Source: Prinsepia uniflora
Taxonomy: Eukaryota; Streptophyta; Magnoliopsida; Rosales; Rosaceae
Direction: 5' to 3'
Length of the DNA stretch: 64,000 bases
Assembly: GCA_032719365.1 (NCBI GenBank)
Contig: CM064869.1
Location: forward strand, 26,569,504 to 26,633,503
A program made the translations under genes and the position numbers. Below are positions 24,366-37,447 of the stretch, piece by piece. Each line of letters opens with the position of its first letter. Position 1 is the stretch's first letter. Under the pieces are notes generated by a model that made no database searches, was not told the DNA's origin, and was given only the letters and a program-made list of their open reading frames with translations.

Positions 24366-24814
24366 TTTGATGAAACTATTTAAACACAATAATTGCATCC
24401 TTTGAATTAAATGGTTTCTTAATAGAATGGTTGCGTATTTTCGCCAAAAAAGTATCGTTGGAACCACTTCATGATATGAGAGGGCGGTCAAATCACCCAT
24501 TTAAATTCTATTTAAAGCTCACAATATGGGACTTGTATGATTATCATTAAAAAAACAAAACATTCCATGTCAAATATATCCCTAAGCGTCGATATGGTGC
24601 AATTTGATAAATATTGATAATATTCAAATTCAGACTGTTAAAATCTTAATGGTTCGATACAGTTTGAATTTTCTAAAATTAAAAATGAAACTGTTTTAAT
24701 CCAAACCATTACTAACGGTTTAGTTTGGTTTGAAAATATTTGAAACTGTTTAGGCATAAAAAAAAAGTAAGGATATAAATTAAAACATTAAGGATACAAA
24801 AAATAGAAGAATAA
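24366..24814. other. AT-rich spacer between MITE and solo LTR
   Basis: No gene or recognisable repeat. Contains TTTGATAAATATTGATAAT-like simple sequence and GGTTTAGTTTGGTTTG words only. Confidence 0.4.
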
Positions 24815-27579
24815 TGTCAGGACTCGTCCCAAATATCGCCTCGATACCCGGGACGAACCCTGCTCCCGTCTGACAATCACACCCAAAGTACCAAAATAAC
24901 CTCAAAACTACTATAAGCATAATTATCAGACGAAGGAGTAAATATAATACAACTGTAAGTCAGAGCATAGTTCTACAAAATGGGCACAAAATCCTACTAT
25001 GCTAGTGTCGCAACGGAAGAACGTCGTAAGCTCTATGCCTCGATCCCTGCCTCAACGTTCACCCCAGCGCTATCACCACGACCTCGAGGGTAAGTTAAAA
25101 CCAAAAGTGTGAGTGGACTGAAAGAAATAAAAGTTCCAACACGATTTAGAAGTAAAACGGTTTAAAGAAAACAAGAAGATTTTACCCTCCGTTTTAAAAA
25201 CATGCATGCCCAACTAAGTATCAGAAAACCACAACGTAAAACAGCATAACAAGATCACATCATAAAACCAAATCCACAATTATCCACGTTTGATCAAACC
25301 TGCTGGGTCTATCCGAGTCTTTAAACTCAACCAGGCCTCAAATGTAATCCGAGTCTTTAAACTCCCGAGTCTTTAAACTCAATAGGCTTACGGGGGTAAT
25401 ATCGTACATATCCGAGTCTTTAAACTCCCGAGTCTTTAAACTCAATCCGGGCCCGTCCCCCGTCAATCAGAATCCGGGTCTTTAAACCCAATATCCAGAT
25501 CCAGCAAATCCAATCTAAAACCAATTTAAAATCCTTTTCCAAATCCACATCCAAACTCGAATCCGAAATCCCCGGTTCGAAGCCCTTCTGGCGTTCAGAA
25601 CCGTCATTCCGAACCCAAATCCGGAAATCCACCTTTTCCGACTTTAAAACCAAATTTCGTTTCTCGAAATCCGATTTCAAAACCAAAACCTTGATTTCCA
25701 AAATCATACTTCATAATCCACTTATATCCATCAGAAAACAATTCTAGAGTGAAAACATGAAACTTAACATCCAAAATCAAAATCCAGCTTTTTCTCGAAA
25801 AACGTGCAAAATCCCGAAAATGTCTCGAAAAACGTGCAAACATATCAACCACATATAATCACCATCAAAATGCATAAAAACCATATTGAATATCATAAAA
25901 CATGAATAAAACAGTTAGGCATGCTCGTAAGGAAAGAAAGAGTCCACTCACGAATCTGAACGAGTCAATCGCGCTCCGTGCGCTCCTCGACCGTCTCAGG
26001 CGTCTCCCGTCCTGTCAATATGCACCAAATAGGGTCACAAATACATCAAGGATACTAACCCTAATTTCCCCAATTTTTCGGGAATTTATTCATATTTTAA
26101 TCTTAGACCCTAAACCGTCCGGATTCCCGAACTATCTCATAACATCGTCCGATTAACCCGAAAATCACACCAATGGATTCCTTAGGACATTTAGAACCAA
26201 AACCATGTTGGAAGGTTGGCCGGAATCCTCCCCACGCGCCTCCACGCGCCGCCCAAAGTGGCTGCGCGTGGGCCTCACGCCCTGCTACAGTGTTTCTTCA
26301 ACCTCGAGTCACCCGGTTCAACACAGTTGAACCGGCGTGACCGGTTCTCCTCCATTCCGCCACCCATCTTCTTCCTTTCCACTCCATTAGTTTCGTCCAG
26401 TCCCCAGCAATCCTCCCATGTCCTAACAATTGAAAATCACGGCCTAAAACTTCACGATTTCCCCCTCGAAAATCATGGCCCGTGGCCCCTGTTTTGGCCG
26501 CCGGCCACCCAGGTCCTCCCCCGGCAAGGCACCACACTCAAACGACTCCTGGGACCTCCAGGAGTCTCACCCTGACCTCCAAATCCCTCGACTCTAGCCC
26601 TAAGTCCACGACTTTGGAAAATAAGAAAAACGGGAAAACAGGGGAATCAGGGTATACCTTCGATTCTGTCTCCGCCGTGTGCACTGCCGCGTGCCACGGT
26701 ACTCGTTGGGTTCCCTGCTGTCACCTGAGCCTCCTCTTGTCTTGGTTTGAGCCACCACACGGAACAACCACCGCCACAGTCCACCGTCTCTCTGTTTTTT
26801 CCCAGAAATTCCAGCCGTCCACCGTCGTGTCTCCGTGCACGATTCCACTTCAAAACACGATCAACAGCTCACTCTTGTCTCTCTGTCACTCTCCCAATTC
26901 ACAACCCACTCACCCTCACACTGAATCGATCGAACACGCACAAACTCTTCCTCTCTGTTTTCTGTTCTCCCAAGCCAAGCACACGGTTCAAATCGATCAA
27001 TATGTGGCCGTGTGTATTTGAGATCATCCTAGAACCATCCAACCATCCCCACGTGTCCACCTCTCCATGGTCTCAGTGCAAAATATCCAATCCCACTCAG
27101 GACAAGTGGCCTTATCTGATTGGGATGAGGGGAAAAAGACCAAATTTCCCCTAGTTATAAAAATTACCGTTTTACCCTCGAACGTTCCAGACCCGTAACT
27201 ATTTCGTCCGACGTCCGATGACCGCGTGCCGCCTGTCGTTGTACTCAGGACGTCGAGACCTATCTAACGGTCCTCGGTCTATGTGAAAATCACAAGTCCA
27301 AGAAAAAGTCAACATTTTCCTCAAATAGTCAAAATTACGGTAACGCCCTCAATCTTCCGAACGTCATAACTTTCTCTCCGATTGTCCGAATCGGACATGC
27401 CACCTGTCTACGGACTCGTGACGTCCTAAACTACGTCACGGTCAATGGTCAACACTCATCCAACCTGTAAATCAAAAAGTCAACTTTTGACGCACTATTC
27501 ACAAGGGCAAAATCGTCCTTTCATACAAATCTTTTACAAAATTATATTTATACCCTTCCCGAAGGTACGGGTTGTTACA
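24815..27579 (-). mobile_element. 2.77-kb solo LTR, long-LTR gypsy type
   Basis: Begins TGTCAGGACTCGTCCC and ends GGTACGGGTTGTTACA, nearly the same right end as the element at 38567-45454. It is flanked by ATAA on both sides (24811-24814 and 27580-27583), a four-base duplication. It carries the GAGTCTTTAAACTC repeats at 25310-25485. No polypurine tract or primer binding site follows either end, so it is a solo LTR. Overlapping frames of up to 179 codons at 26216-27154 resemble no protein family I know. Confidence 0.85.
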
Positions 27580-29470
27580 ATAATCAGTACTCAAAATTTT
27601 GTATATTAAGCTTGTGGATGATTAAATTGCAAATACTATCACTATGTTAAGATTTATCAAATAAATATTACCACTTAATAATATCTTATTAGACTCTTAT
27701 TTGGGTATACATGTATTTATTACTTAATAAATTTTAAACTAAGGATTGGCCAAATTAAATTTTTAGATAACTGCAAACATTACTAATAAAAGATTACCAA
27801 ACTAAATACCATTAAAATAGTATATCATTTATCTGGGTATACAATTGTACATGTTCTATTTAGGTAGCCGCAAACATTACCAATAAAAGATTTAGTTTGG
27901 AATTACCAATCATTTTATTTTTATTATTTTTACTTTGTTTTAATAATAGATTTAAAAATTAATAAAAAAAAATAATATATTTCTTAATGGTCCGTTTTGG
28001 ATTTAATGGATTTCCAAAATAAAAATTTAAGTCCAAATCGCTATTAACGAAGTGAGTTGGATTCTCAACCAGTTTAACTTTTATCCGGTCAAACCTAAAT
28101 TGTTAGATAAATAACGATTTATGGCGGATCAGCTAGCGATTTTAACGAATTCGTGCCCAACCTTATATTTCTCCTCTAAGGATGGGCATAAATACCCATG
28201 GATGTTGTTAACATGGGTCAAAGCATAGTTTTTATCAATACCCATCAAGTTAAAAGCACAATTTTATCCATTCTTCAAATTATCCATGGATTTTCAATAC
28301 ACATTCTTCCCGCTACTAATTATTATTATTACTATTATTTCTAATTTAACTTTTTAAATATTAAATCTTAGTTATCTCTTCTTTGATCCACAATTAGAAA
28401 TTTTGTTTTTTGGGGAAACCAAAAATATTAAAAATTTATATTAAGCTCAAAGTTTTTTTTGAGATCTTAACTCATTCATTAATCTCAAAGTTATCTCAAT
28501 TTTTTAAAAATTATTTAACAAAAATTAACGTAAGTTATATAATTTTCAGGATTTCACAACCATAGTCTTACATATGGCTGCTTGTATGGCTCTAGTTGTG
28601 ATCCATTATATTCATGGTTGGATAGGAATCAAGATTTGATATGATGAAATACATTTGATGGTATTTTTTCGACCAATGTGGGTCACAAGATTTGATTTTT
28701 TGTTTTTGAATAATTTTTTTTTTTATAAGTTTGTAAAATTAGCTTAATCAAATATTATGGAATTGCCAAACTGAATAAAATATCATAGTTGGTAAGAGTA
28801 TCCTATTTTTTATATAAGAATATGGAAAAAAAATAGTTAAATAAAATTAAAATCAAAAGGATCAGAGGCTTGGGAAGACGTAACACATTCCAAATAAATT
28901 TGAGTGTTTGTACCATGCATCTTCTAAATATATTTTAAAGAAGTATATTTTCTATCTAAAAAAAATGAAAAGAAAAAAATAACAAAAAAAAAATGAAACA
29001 AAAAGTAAGAAAAAGGTAAAAAAAAAAATGAATGTGTTAGGCAATAAAAGAATTGAAAAGTAAAAAATAGATTAATTTGTCACGAATAACCATTACCTCG
29101 TGAATCGAATAAAGATAAACATAAGGTTGTTAATTGGACAAAAAAAATCAATCAAAAAATCGGACTCTATTAGAACCGTACCAAAAGAATTGAATTAAAA
29201 AAAAAGAAATAAATTAAGAAAATCAAACCGAATTGAAGTAGAACCGGTCTAGTTTTGGTTTTTAGCAGCCCAAAATTGGACCGAACTGAAACACCTTATT
29301 TTGAAGCAAATGGTGTTGTTTGGACCATCTTCTTCAATTCCACTTTGATATGATCGATATCAGACATTCAGAGTTTCAAATATTCAACCTCTCCCTTTCC
29401 TCTTCGATATGATCGAAGTCATCAGACGTATCCCACTCTGCACCCTCTCATCTTCGATATTGTTGAAGAC
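27580..29470. other. AT-rich spacer
   Basis: Very AT-rich with A-runs near 28960-29030 and no open frame of note. Around 29340-29465 three CTTCGATAT-type words recur with CTCTC-rich spacers; their continuation lies beyond the next element at 36480. Confidence 0.4.
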
Positions 29471-31344
29471 TGACAACGCCCAAACTACGCATTAAATTAA
29501 AGACGTAATTCAAGTCTTATGCAATTTAAACCCTTTTTGTGTAGATGTAGTATTGGTAAATAGGGATCGTTCGGGAAATTAGGGAACATTAATAATATGT
29601 TAGTGAGAAGAATAATGAATAAATTAATGAATTAAAGAATAAGATAATCAAAGAATTAATTAATTAAAGAATAAAGGGATAAAAGAATAAAGAATAAAGA
29701 ATTAAAGAATAAAGAATAAAGAATAAAATAAAAGTATAAAAGAATTAAAGAATAAAGAATTAAAATAATAAAATAATAAAAGAATAAAGAATTAAAAATG
29801 GGGGGTTTTGAAAAGATTTGTAATCTAAACTAAAGAAAACACTAATAAGAACTAAAATGCAAATGCTCATACTAATTAGAACTTACAAACCATAGAGTAG
29901 TTTCATAGACAAAATCCACACTTTTACGTAAATAATTTTGAATTAACAATCACATTAATTAAACTACTCCTAAAAATAGACTTCTTTCAAGTACAAATTT
30001 TGCCAACACTCTAACATTTTGCTCATAATAAACCAATCACGAAATCCTACCTTTATCATCTCAAATACTTACATATATCTTTCAATATTATAAATGCATC
30101 AACCATTAATGTGCGTCAAACATCAATATGCTTCAAACATTTACAACATGATTCATCTTAAGTTTATAGTTAAATGCGCCGAAAGCGATCAACATTTAAT
30201 CTCTTTAATTCTACTCTAAGTGCACCGACAACGAATAAAACACTTAACATCGAATTGAAGTTTAAGCACTAAAATATATGAAGTAAAAGAAATTCAAAAA
30301 GTAAAACACATGGAGATTGCATTCTTACTTACAAATGTTAGAAAGAAAATACCAACACATATATTGAATTATAAGTAAAACCAAAACAATAACAAGAATT
30401 TAAGTAAAGGGAATAAAGTTACATTTTCGGAACCCAGGAACACTTGTGATTCCGAAAGTGGATGGAAACAATGGAATGTTATTCATAAGGAACACCGACA
30501 ACGATTAGAACCTTATGAAGATGGAGGATAAAACATAAGAATGCGGACTTAAATTCTAGAATTATTTCGGAAATACTTTGCCTAGGTATTTCTTAAGGAA
30601 AGCATAAAAATGTGTTTAAGAGATCTCAAAGAAAAATTACAAGAACAAAATAAAGAAGAAATGAAAATAACATAAAAATAACATAAATTAAGAATAAGAA
30701 TTAAAAAGAAACTAATTAATAAGAAAATCTACAATAAGTTAAAATGGTCCCCAAAAATAAAGAACAAAATAAAGAAGATGAATTAAAAGAAGAGAAGAAC
30801 TAGAGAGAAAATATAAGAACCTAAACTAAAAGGAGAAACAAAATGGGGAAAATGAGGACTAAGGGAGACTAATGAGGACTAAAGGGGGCTAATGGGGACA
30901 CCAAATACATGAAATGACCTCCTTATTTATAGAGGGAGTGCCACAATTGTTTAAATAAAAGTACAAAATTAAAATATAAAATTAACAATAAAATAATGCA
31001 TGAAGAAGTGATGGAAATGATGAGATTTGGTGGATTTTGGGGAAAAGATGCTGATTTTGGGGGAAAATGCTGATTTTTTGCTTGGGCTTCTAGATTTCAG
31101 CAGCTTCCCACCGAATTTCCTTGCGATTTTCGGTGGCTTCTCATATTTCGTCCATAATTTCTTCGCTATAATTCCGATCGGGACCATTCTTTCACCTAAA
31201 TGCTCCAAATTCCAAGTTTTATTTATTTCTACAAAAATATCACAAAATAAATTATTTTATTTAATTATTTATTATTTTAATATTAAAAGTCAAGTATAAA
31301 GGGTATAAAATAATATAAAATAATGCTTGATTTACGACCTATCA
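29471..31344 (-). repeat. Left LTR (3' LTR in sense) of the Tat-type element
   Basis: Contains repeated AAAGAATAAAGAAT words near 29640-29790 and a 79-codon Lys/Ser/Pro-rich minus frame at 30969-31208 that is also open in the other LTR. Confidence 0.88.
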
Positions 31345-33179
31345 AATACCCTCACACTTAAACTTTGCTAGTCCCTAACCAATACTAAAACTAAACTACG
31401 AATTCAAAATAAGTAAACCCTTAACCATTTGTCTCAATATTTCATTATTATCATGGCATAAAAGATTTTCACTTAAATCATTTAAGCATATGGAATTCAA
31501 GAGTTAATACATGGTAACAAAATGTTTTAACAAGTAAGATAATAAGTAAATATGATGAAATGGATCTCTGCATGAATAAGACAAGTATGAATCAACTCAC
31601 AAGGATATGCACTCATGAGTTCACTCAATTTGTGAGGGTTTGTGTTTGCACTCAAAGTATGTGAGAAATACTCACATAATCGAAATAAAGTACTTTTGCA
31701 AAATTTCAAACAAACACCTCAAGATAAAAACAAAACATACTTGCACAAATGAACCAAAACCATAAGCTTACTCAAGTGATTGACTTCATTAATCAAAATT
31801 TACCATCTTAAGGATCATAAGGTCTTTACGAAGGTTGTAATAGGGCTCTGTTTAGAGGCAAGGAAAATATAGGACAAGTGGTGCTCAATTCGTTCCAAGA
31901 CTCAATAGACTCCCAAAACGTATCATTTCCCAACATTAGTGCAATGATGTCAGTAATCCATCCATTTTCGAACATAGGCCTAATTCCATCATGTTGGGCC
32001 TCACAATCATTCTTTGTGTCGGATTTACAAATGTAAGGGATTTAACTCAAATATTACATAACCAAACCTTATTACCTTGATCGAGACTCAACTTTTTTTT
32101 TTCTTTTTTTTTTCTTTTTTTGTTTTTTTATATCAAGGTAATAATATGTGTCAACAATACAACAAAGCTTGAGTCGGTAAATCCAAATAATTCACATAAA
32201 AGTCTTTTCAACATCATTATTTTCTCCTTACACAATCTTTATATCTTCAACCGAGTTCTTGGAATAAGGGTAAAGGATGTCTATACTAAGATCAAGTGTT
32301 TAGATAATCATGGTGATGAAAGAAAGGCTTAATGTGGGCTCAAAAGGGTTAAAACTAAGGGGGTCGCAACTCGTGCACACAAAATAGGGAACATGGATGT
32401 TTGAATTTGTGGTGTTAACCCTAATGCCTTAATCATATCCAAAATCAGAGAGTTTATTGACTTAAAAGCTTTGAAAATCACATAGAATAAGTTCTAGTAC
32501 TCTAGAGTTCATTAAAAACTATGACAAGCAGTTATGAGACATATGTATATCAATTTAAACAAAAAACTTATGAATCATTCATCAAAGATGTATATAAAGT
32601 TCTAAAGCTCATATAAGATTCATATGATTCATACTTATCTTATTATGCTTGTTTATGTACCAATTTACATGCATTATCTTCAAGTTATAACACTTAATCA
32701 CAAAATATTAACAAACAAATTCAAGTTGTAGTGATTATCTTTATGGCCATAACATATTCATTTCTGTTCATTTATGTCATTGACAAGTTAAATGGAAACT
32801 TAAGACTCATAAAAACACTAAGTTAAAACAAAAAGATTTTAAAAAAACAATAAATATTTTTTTTTCACACATTTTTTTTAAAAAAAATTAAATATTTTTT
32901 TTACGATTTTTTAAATTTTTTTTTTTTTAAAATTTTGTAGACAATTAAAATTGTAAACCATTCCCCCAAACTTAAATTCTACATTGTCCTCAATGTAGGA
33001 AAATACGAAGTAATTAAACATAGAATCAAAGTAAGGAAGAAGATTTACGAAAATAAAGCAAGATAAACAATAATTAAACAAAATAAAATAAAATAAAGAG
33101 TGAAAGATAGCAAATCTGCGTTGATGACTCCTTCACATCCCGGGAACACATTGGGTTGCCTCCCAACAAGCGCTTGAAG

Positions 33180-33330
33180 TTTAACGTCCATCCAACCTAG
33201 ACAGAGATGCAGGTTAGTTAGTCAGAGATGTACGTTAGTCAAGAATGCAAGTTAGATATGCAAATTAGATTAAAGATGCAAGTTAGTTAAACTAAAGATG
33301 CAAGTTAGTTAAACTAAAGATCCAAATTAA
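33180..33330. repeat. Short tandem repeats GCAAGTTAGTTAAACTAAAGAT
   Basis: Several imperfect copies of GATGCAAGTTAG, the last ones with TTAAACTAAA, inside the internal region of the Tat-type element. Confidence 0.75.
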
Positions 33331-33954
33331 TTTTGTCATGAAAAATAATGTAAATTAAGATATAAACAATATTTACATGTCGGGGGAAGTCAAAGATATA
33401 TATGATTCACATAGCTTCAAAGTTTAGATGGAGACTTATACGTCTGTGCGGCTCAAGTAAATATCTTGGATTAATTCAACTGTTTGAGCAAGTTCAAAGG
33501 TGACCAGGTTAGAAAGAATACACACAAGAGGCAAGACTAATTTCAAGACATCCCGAGGCTTAAACTCCATTGATGTCCTTTCTTAGACCCAAAACCCGTT
33601 ATGAGCACCGTCTCTTGTCCTAGACATCACCCTCGAAAAAAGAATGAACATTAACAAGAATAATATGACAAGTAAGAGAATTATAAACAAATATAAATGA
33701 AAGTCTATTATGAACAAGTATGTATGTATACTATGAAATATAAAAGTTATGAACAATTTATGAACAAGTATAAAAGGTAACAAGTATCATATATACAACA
33801 TTTATTTACAAGTATGAATTAACACTAACACAAAGCTAAGATAAGATTTTTTTTATTATTTTTATTTTTTTATTTTTTTTATTTCTATTTTTTTTTACTT
33901 CAAAATTGTCAAGACATAATCAAACAAATAAATAAATAAGAATAAAATAAAAGA

Positions 33955-34215
33955 ATTGTGAATCATAAAGTTAATGGAATAAAGTTAATGGAATAAATTT
34001 AAAGTTAATAGAATAAATTTAAAGTTAATGGAATAAAGTTAAAGTTAATGGAATAAATTTAAAGTTAATGGAATAAAAAGTTAATGGAATAAAGAAATAA
34101 AAAAAAAGTTAAATGGAATAAAGTTAATGGAATAAAGAAAAAGTGTGAACATAAAGTTAATGGAATAAAGAGTAATAAAATAAAGTGTAATGAAATAAAG
34201 TATAATGGAATAAAT
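33955..34215. repeat. AT-rich tandem repeat, TTAATGGAATAAAG units
   Basis: More than ten imperfect copies of AAAGTTAATGGAATAAA lie in the internal region of the Tat-type element, with no coding potential. Confidence 0.9.
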
Positions 34216-34598
34216 AAAAGTAAAAGTAAGGAAAAGTGAACATGTACAATATGCATTTATGACAAGTACAAATGAAATTAAATTATGAACAAGTATGATA
34301 GAAATTTAAATTTACATAAACAAATTTAATATGAACAAATATATAAAAAAAAATTATGAACATTTATGATCAAGTATATATTAGAGATTATGAATAAGTA
34401 AAGTATGATCATTATAAACAAAAATAATAAGAAAAAATAAGATGGATAAATAAAATATAAACAAGTAAGTAAAGGTTATAAACAAATATAATATTAACAA
34501 AAGTAAAATTTATAAACAAGGATAATATGCACAATTTATATACAAACACTAACAAATTAAAAATGATTTTTAATTTCCCCGGCAACGGCGCCAAAAAT

Positions 34599-36474
34599 TG
34601 ACAACGCCCAAACTACGCATTAAATTAAAGACGTAATTCGAGTGTTATGCAATTTAAACCCTTTTTGTGTAGATGTAGTATTGGTAAATATGGATCGTTC
34701 TTAACCGGGGAAATTAGAGAACATTAATAATAGGTTAGTGAGAAGAATAATGAATAAATTAATGACTTAAAGAATAAAATAATCAAAAAAATTAAATAAT
34801 CAAAAAATTAAATAATCAAAGAATTAATTAATTAAAGAATAAAGGGATAAAAGAATAAAGAATAAAGAATTAAAGAATAAATAATAAAATAAAAGTATAA
34901 AAGAGTAAAAGAATAAAGAATTAAAATAATAAAATAATAAAAGAATAAAGAATTAAAAATGGGGGGTTTTGAAAAGATTTGTAATCTAAACTAAAGAAAA
35001 CACTAACTAAGAATTAAAATGCAAATGCTCACGCTAATTAGAACTTACAAACCATAGAATAGTTTCATAGACAAAATCTACACTTTTACGTAAGTAATTT
35101 CGAATTAACAAGCACATTAATTAAACTACTCCTAAAAATAGACTTCTTTCAAGTACAAATTTTGCCAACACTCTAACATTTTGCTCATAATAAACCAATC
35201 ACGAAATCCTACCTTCATCATCTCAAATACTTACATATATCTTTCAATATTATAAATGCATCAACCATTAATGTGCGTCAAATATCAATATGCTTCAAAC
35301 ATTTACAACATGATTCACCTTAAGTTTATAATTAAATGCGCCGAAAGCGTCAACATTTAATCTCTTCAATTCTACTCTAAGTGCACCGACAGCGAATAAA
35401 ACACTTAACATCGAATTGAAATTTAAGCACTAAAATATATGAAGTAAAAGAAATTCAAAAAGTAAAACACATGGAGATTGCTTTCTTACTTACAAATGTT
35501 AGAAAGAAAATACCAACACATATATTGAATTATAAGTAAAACCAAAACAATAACAAGAATTTAAGTAAAGGGAATAAAGTTACATTTTCGGAATCCAGGA
35601 ACAGCTTGTGATTCCGAAAGTGGATGGAAACAATGAAATGTTATTCATAAGAATAAAGATAAAACATAAGAATGCGGACTTAAATTTTAGAATTATTTCG
35701 GAAATACTTGGCCTAGGTATTTCTTAAGGAAAGCATAAAAATGTGTTTAAGAGATCTCAAAGAAAAATCACAAGAACAAAGCAAAGAAGAAATGAAAATA
35801 ACATAAATTAAGAATAAGAATTAAAAAGAAACTAATTAATAAGAAAATCTAAAAGAAGTTAAAATGGTCTCCAAAAATAAAGAACAAAATAAAGAAGATG
35901 AATTAAAAGAAGAGAAGAACTAGAGAGAAAATATAAGAACCTAAACTAAAAGGAGAAACAAAATGGGGAAAATGAGGACTAAGGGAGACTAATGGGGACT
36001 AAAGGGGGCTAATGGGGACACCAAATACATGAAATGGTCTCCCTATTTATAGAGAGAGTGCCACAATTGTTTAAATAAAAGTACAAAATTAACATATAAA
36101 AATAACAATAAAATAATACATGAAGAAGTGATGGAAATGATGAGATTGGGTGGATTTTGAGGAAAAGATGCTGATTTTGGGGGAAAATGCTGTTTTTTTG
36201 CTTGGGCTTCTAGATTTCAGCAACTTCCCACCGAATTTCCTTGTGATTTTCGGTGGCTTCTCATATTTCGTCCATAATTTATTCGTTATAATTCCGATTG
36301 GGACGATTCTTTCACCTAAATGCTCCAAATTCCAAGCTTTATTTATTTCTACAAAAATATCACAAAATAAATTATTTTATCTAATTATTTATTATTTTAA
36401 TATTAAAAGTCAAGTATAAAGGGTGTAAAATAATATAAAATAATGCTTAATTAACGACCTATCAAAGACACCCT
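34599..36474 (-). repeat. Right LTR (5' LTR in sense) of the Tat-type element
   Basis: Near-identical to the left LTR. It lacks a stretch of about 40 bp that is present in the left copy around 30490-30530. The primer-binding region lies immediately to its left at about 34570-34597. Confidence 0.88.
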
Positions 36475-36922
36475 CATAGCCTCACTAAATCTCTCGCTCC
36501 CTCTACTCTTTGATATCATTGAAGAGACTCTCATGGGCCTCACTAATTCTCCCTCACCCAGACCCAGTCACCTGCCTCGCACTAAATCGCAGCCATAGCC
36601 TCGCGCATACTCGATGTTGATCTCAGTGCCTCATCATCTCCTTATCTCATAGTCAACCTCAAGCCCATTCCTCAAAATCGAAGCCACCGTCAACCAAAAG
36701 AGCTCAGGGAAGATGGCTCCGAAGTTGAACACATTGCCTCGAAGTTGAATTGATTACCTCGAAGTCGAACCCATCGCCTCCCTCAATCTCCCTTGTTCCC
36801 TCAACATCTCCGCCTCTCCCTTTTTTTATCGGGAAAAACCAATCCCAAACCGATACGATCATCTATCCAATTTCGATTTTGGCAATATATCAAACCAAAA
36901 AACCGATTAACACATTTAGGTA
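36475..36922. other. Spacer continuing the sequence interrupted by the Tat-type element
   Basis: CTCAC/CCTCGC-rich text with TTGATATCATTGAAGAGACTC resembles the CTTCGATATGATCGAAG words left of the element (29340-29465), so it is one interrupted region. No gene seen. Confidence 0.5.
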
Positions 36923-37107
36923 AGAATAATGTTATTTGGACCCTCTAAATTGACCACATTTAGTGACCATGTTGATGTGACAATCAATGAATGATATTAT
37001 TTTAATAAATGAAAGTATTCTATATTTATATTAGACCATTCATTGATTGCCACATCAACATGGTCACTAAATGTGGTCAATTTAGAAGGTTCAAATAACA
37101 TTGCCCT
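36923..37107. mobile_element. Intact palindromic MITE, 185 bp
   Basis: Arms of about 65 bp starting AGAATAATGTTATTTG and ending CAAATAACATTGCCCT are inverted copies through TTGACCACATTTAGTGACCA. The centre is about 50 bp of AT-rich sequence. It is flanked by TA on both sides (36921-36922, 37108-37109). A second copy is at 23531-24365 and a piece of one arm at 37522-37565. The superfamily is not certain from ends alone. Confidence 0.85.
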
Positions 37108-37140
37108 TAATGAATAATGCATTAATTCAAACCTTGAAAA

Positions 37141-37385
37141 TGATTTCATAAAAAATACATCTGCAATATTCTCACAAGCATCGTATATATATATATATAG
37201 AAATCCAAAATAAATCAATCATAATTCTATCGAGCATATCTAATCAAATGATTTAGAGGGTTCAATATTGTAGAATACTTGCACAAGCATTGACAGTCAA
37301 TAATTTGAACCCTCATTTCATTTCCCTATAATATCTTATCAAATGATTTCATAAAAAATACATCTGCAATATTCTCACAAGCATC

Positions 37386-37419
<34 letters not shown>

Positions 37420-37447
37420 CCAAAATAAATCAATCATAATTCTATCG
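37141..37447. repeat. Direct duplication with TA microsatellites
   Basis: 37141-37232 and 37344-37447 are near-identical (TGATTTCATAAAAAATACAT to CATAATTCTATCG); the TA run inside the second copy is longer. Between them is AT-rich sequence with GATTTAGAGGGTTCAA, a fragment of the nearby MITE arm. Confidence 0.88.

Larger units (their letters stand above)
29471..36474 (-). mobile_element. Complete non-autonomous Tat/Athila-type gypsy element, 7.0 kb
   Basis: LTRs at 29471-31344 (1874 bp) and 34599-36474 (1876 bp) begin TGACAACGCCC and end GACCTATCA, with a perfect AAGAC target duplication at 29466-29470 and 36475-36479. On the minus strand the sequence next to the right LTR reads TTTGGCGCCGTTGCCGGGGA, the characteristic primer-binding region of Tat/Athila gypsy elements. 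A GGACAATGTAGAATTTAAG-TTTGGGGG stretch (plus positions about 32960-32995) is a known feature of that lineage. The 3.25-kb internal region has no gag or pol reading frame, so it depended on proteins from elsewhere. The LTRs differ by small indels and scattered substitutions. Confidence 0.9.

Noticed and set aside
26216..27154. Frames of 119-179 codons in the solo LTR at 24815-27579
   Set aside because: Overlapping frames on both strands inside an LTR, with no retroelement or host domain.
33955..34215. A CRISPR-like array
   Set aside because: The units are AT-rich and contiguous without unique spacers, in a plant retrotransposon core.
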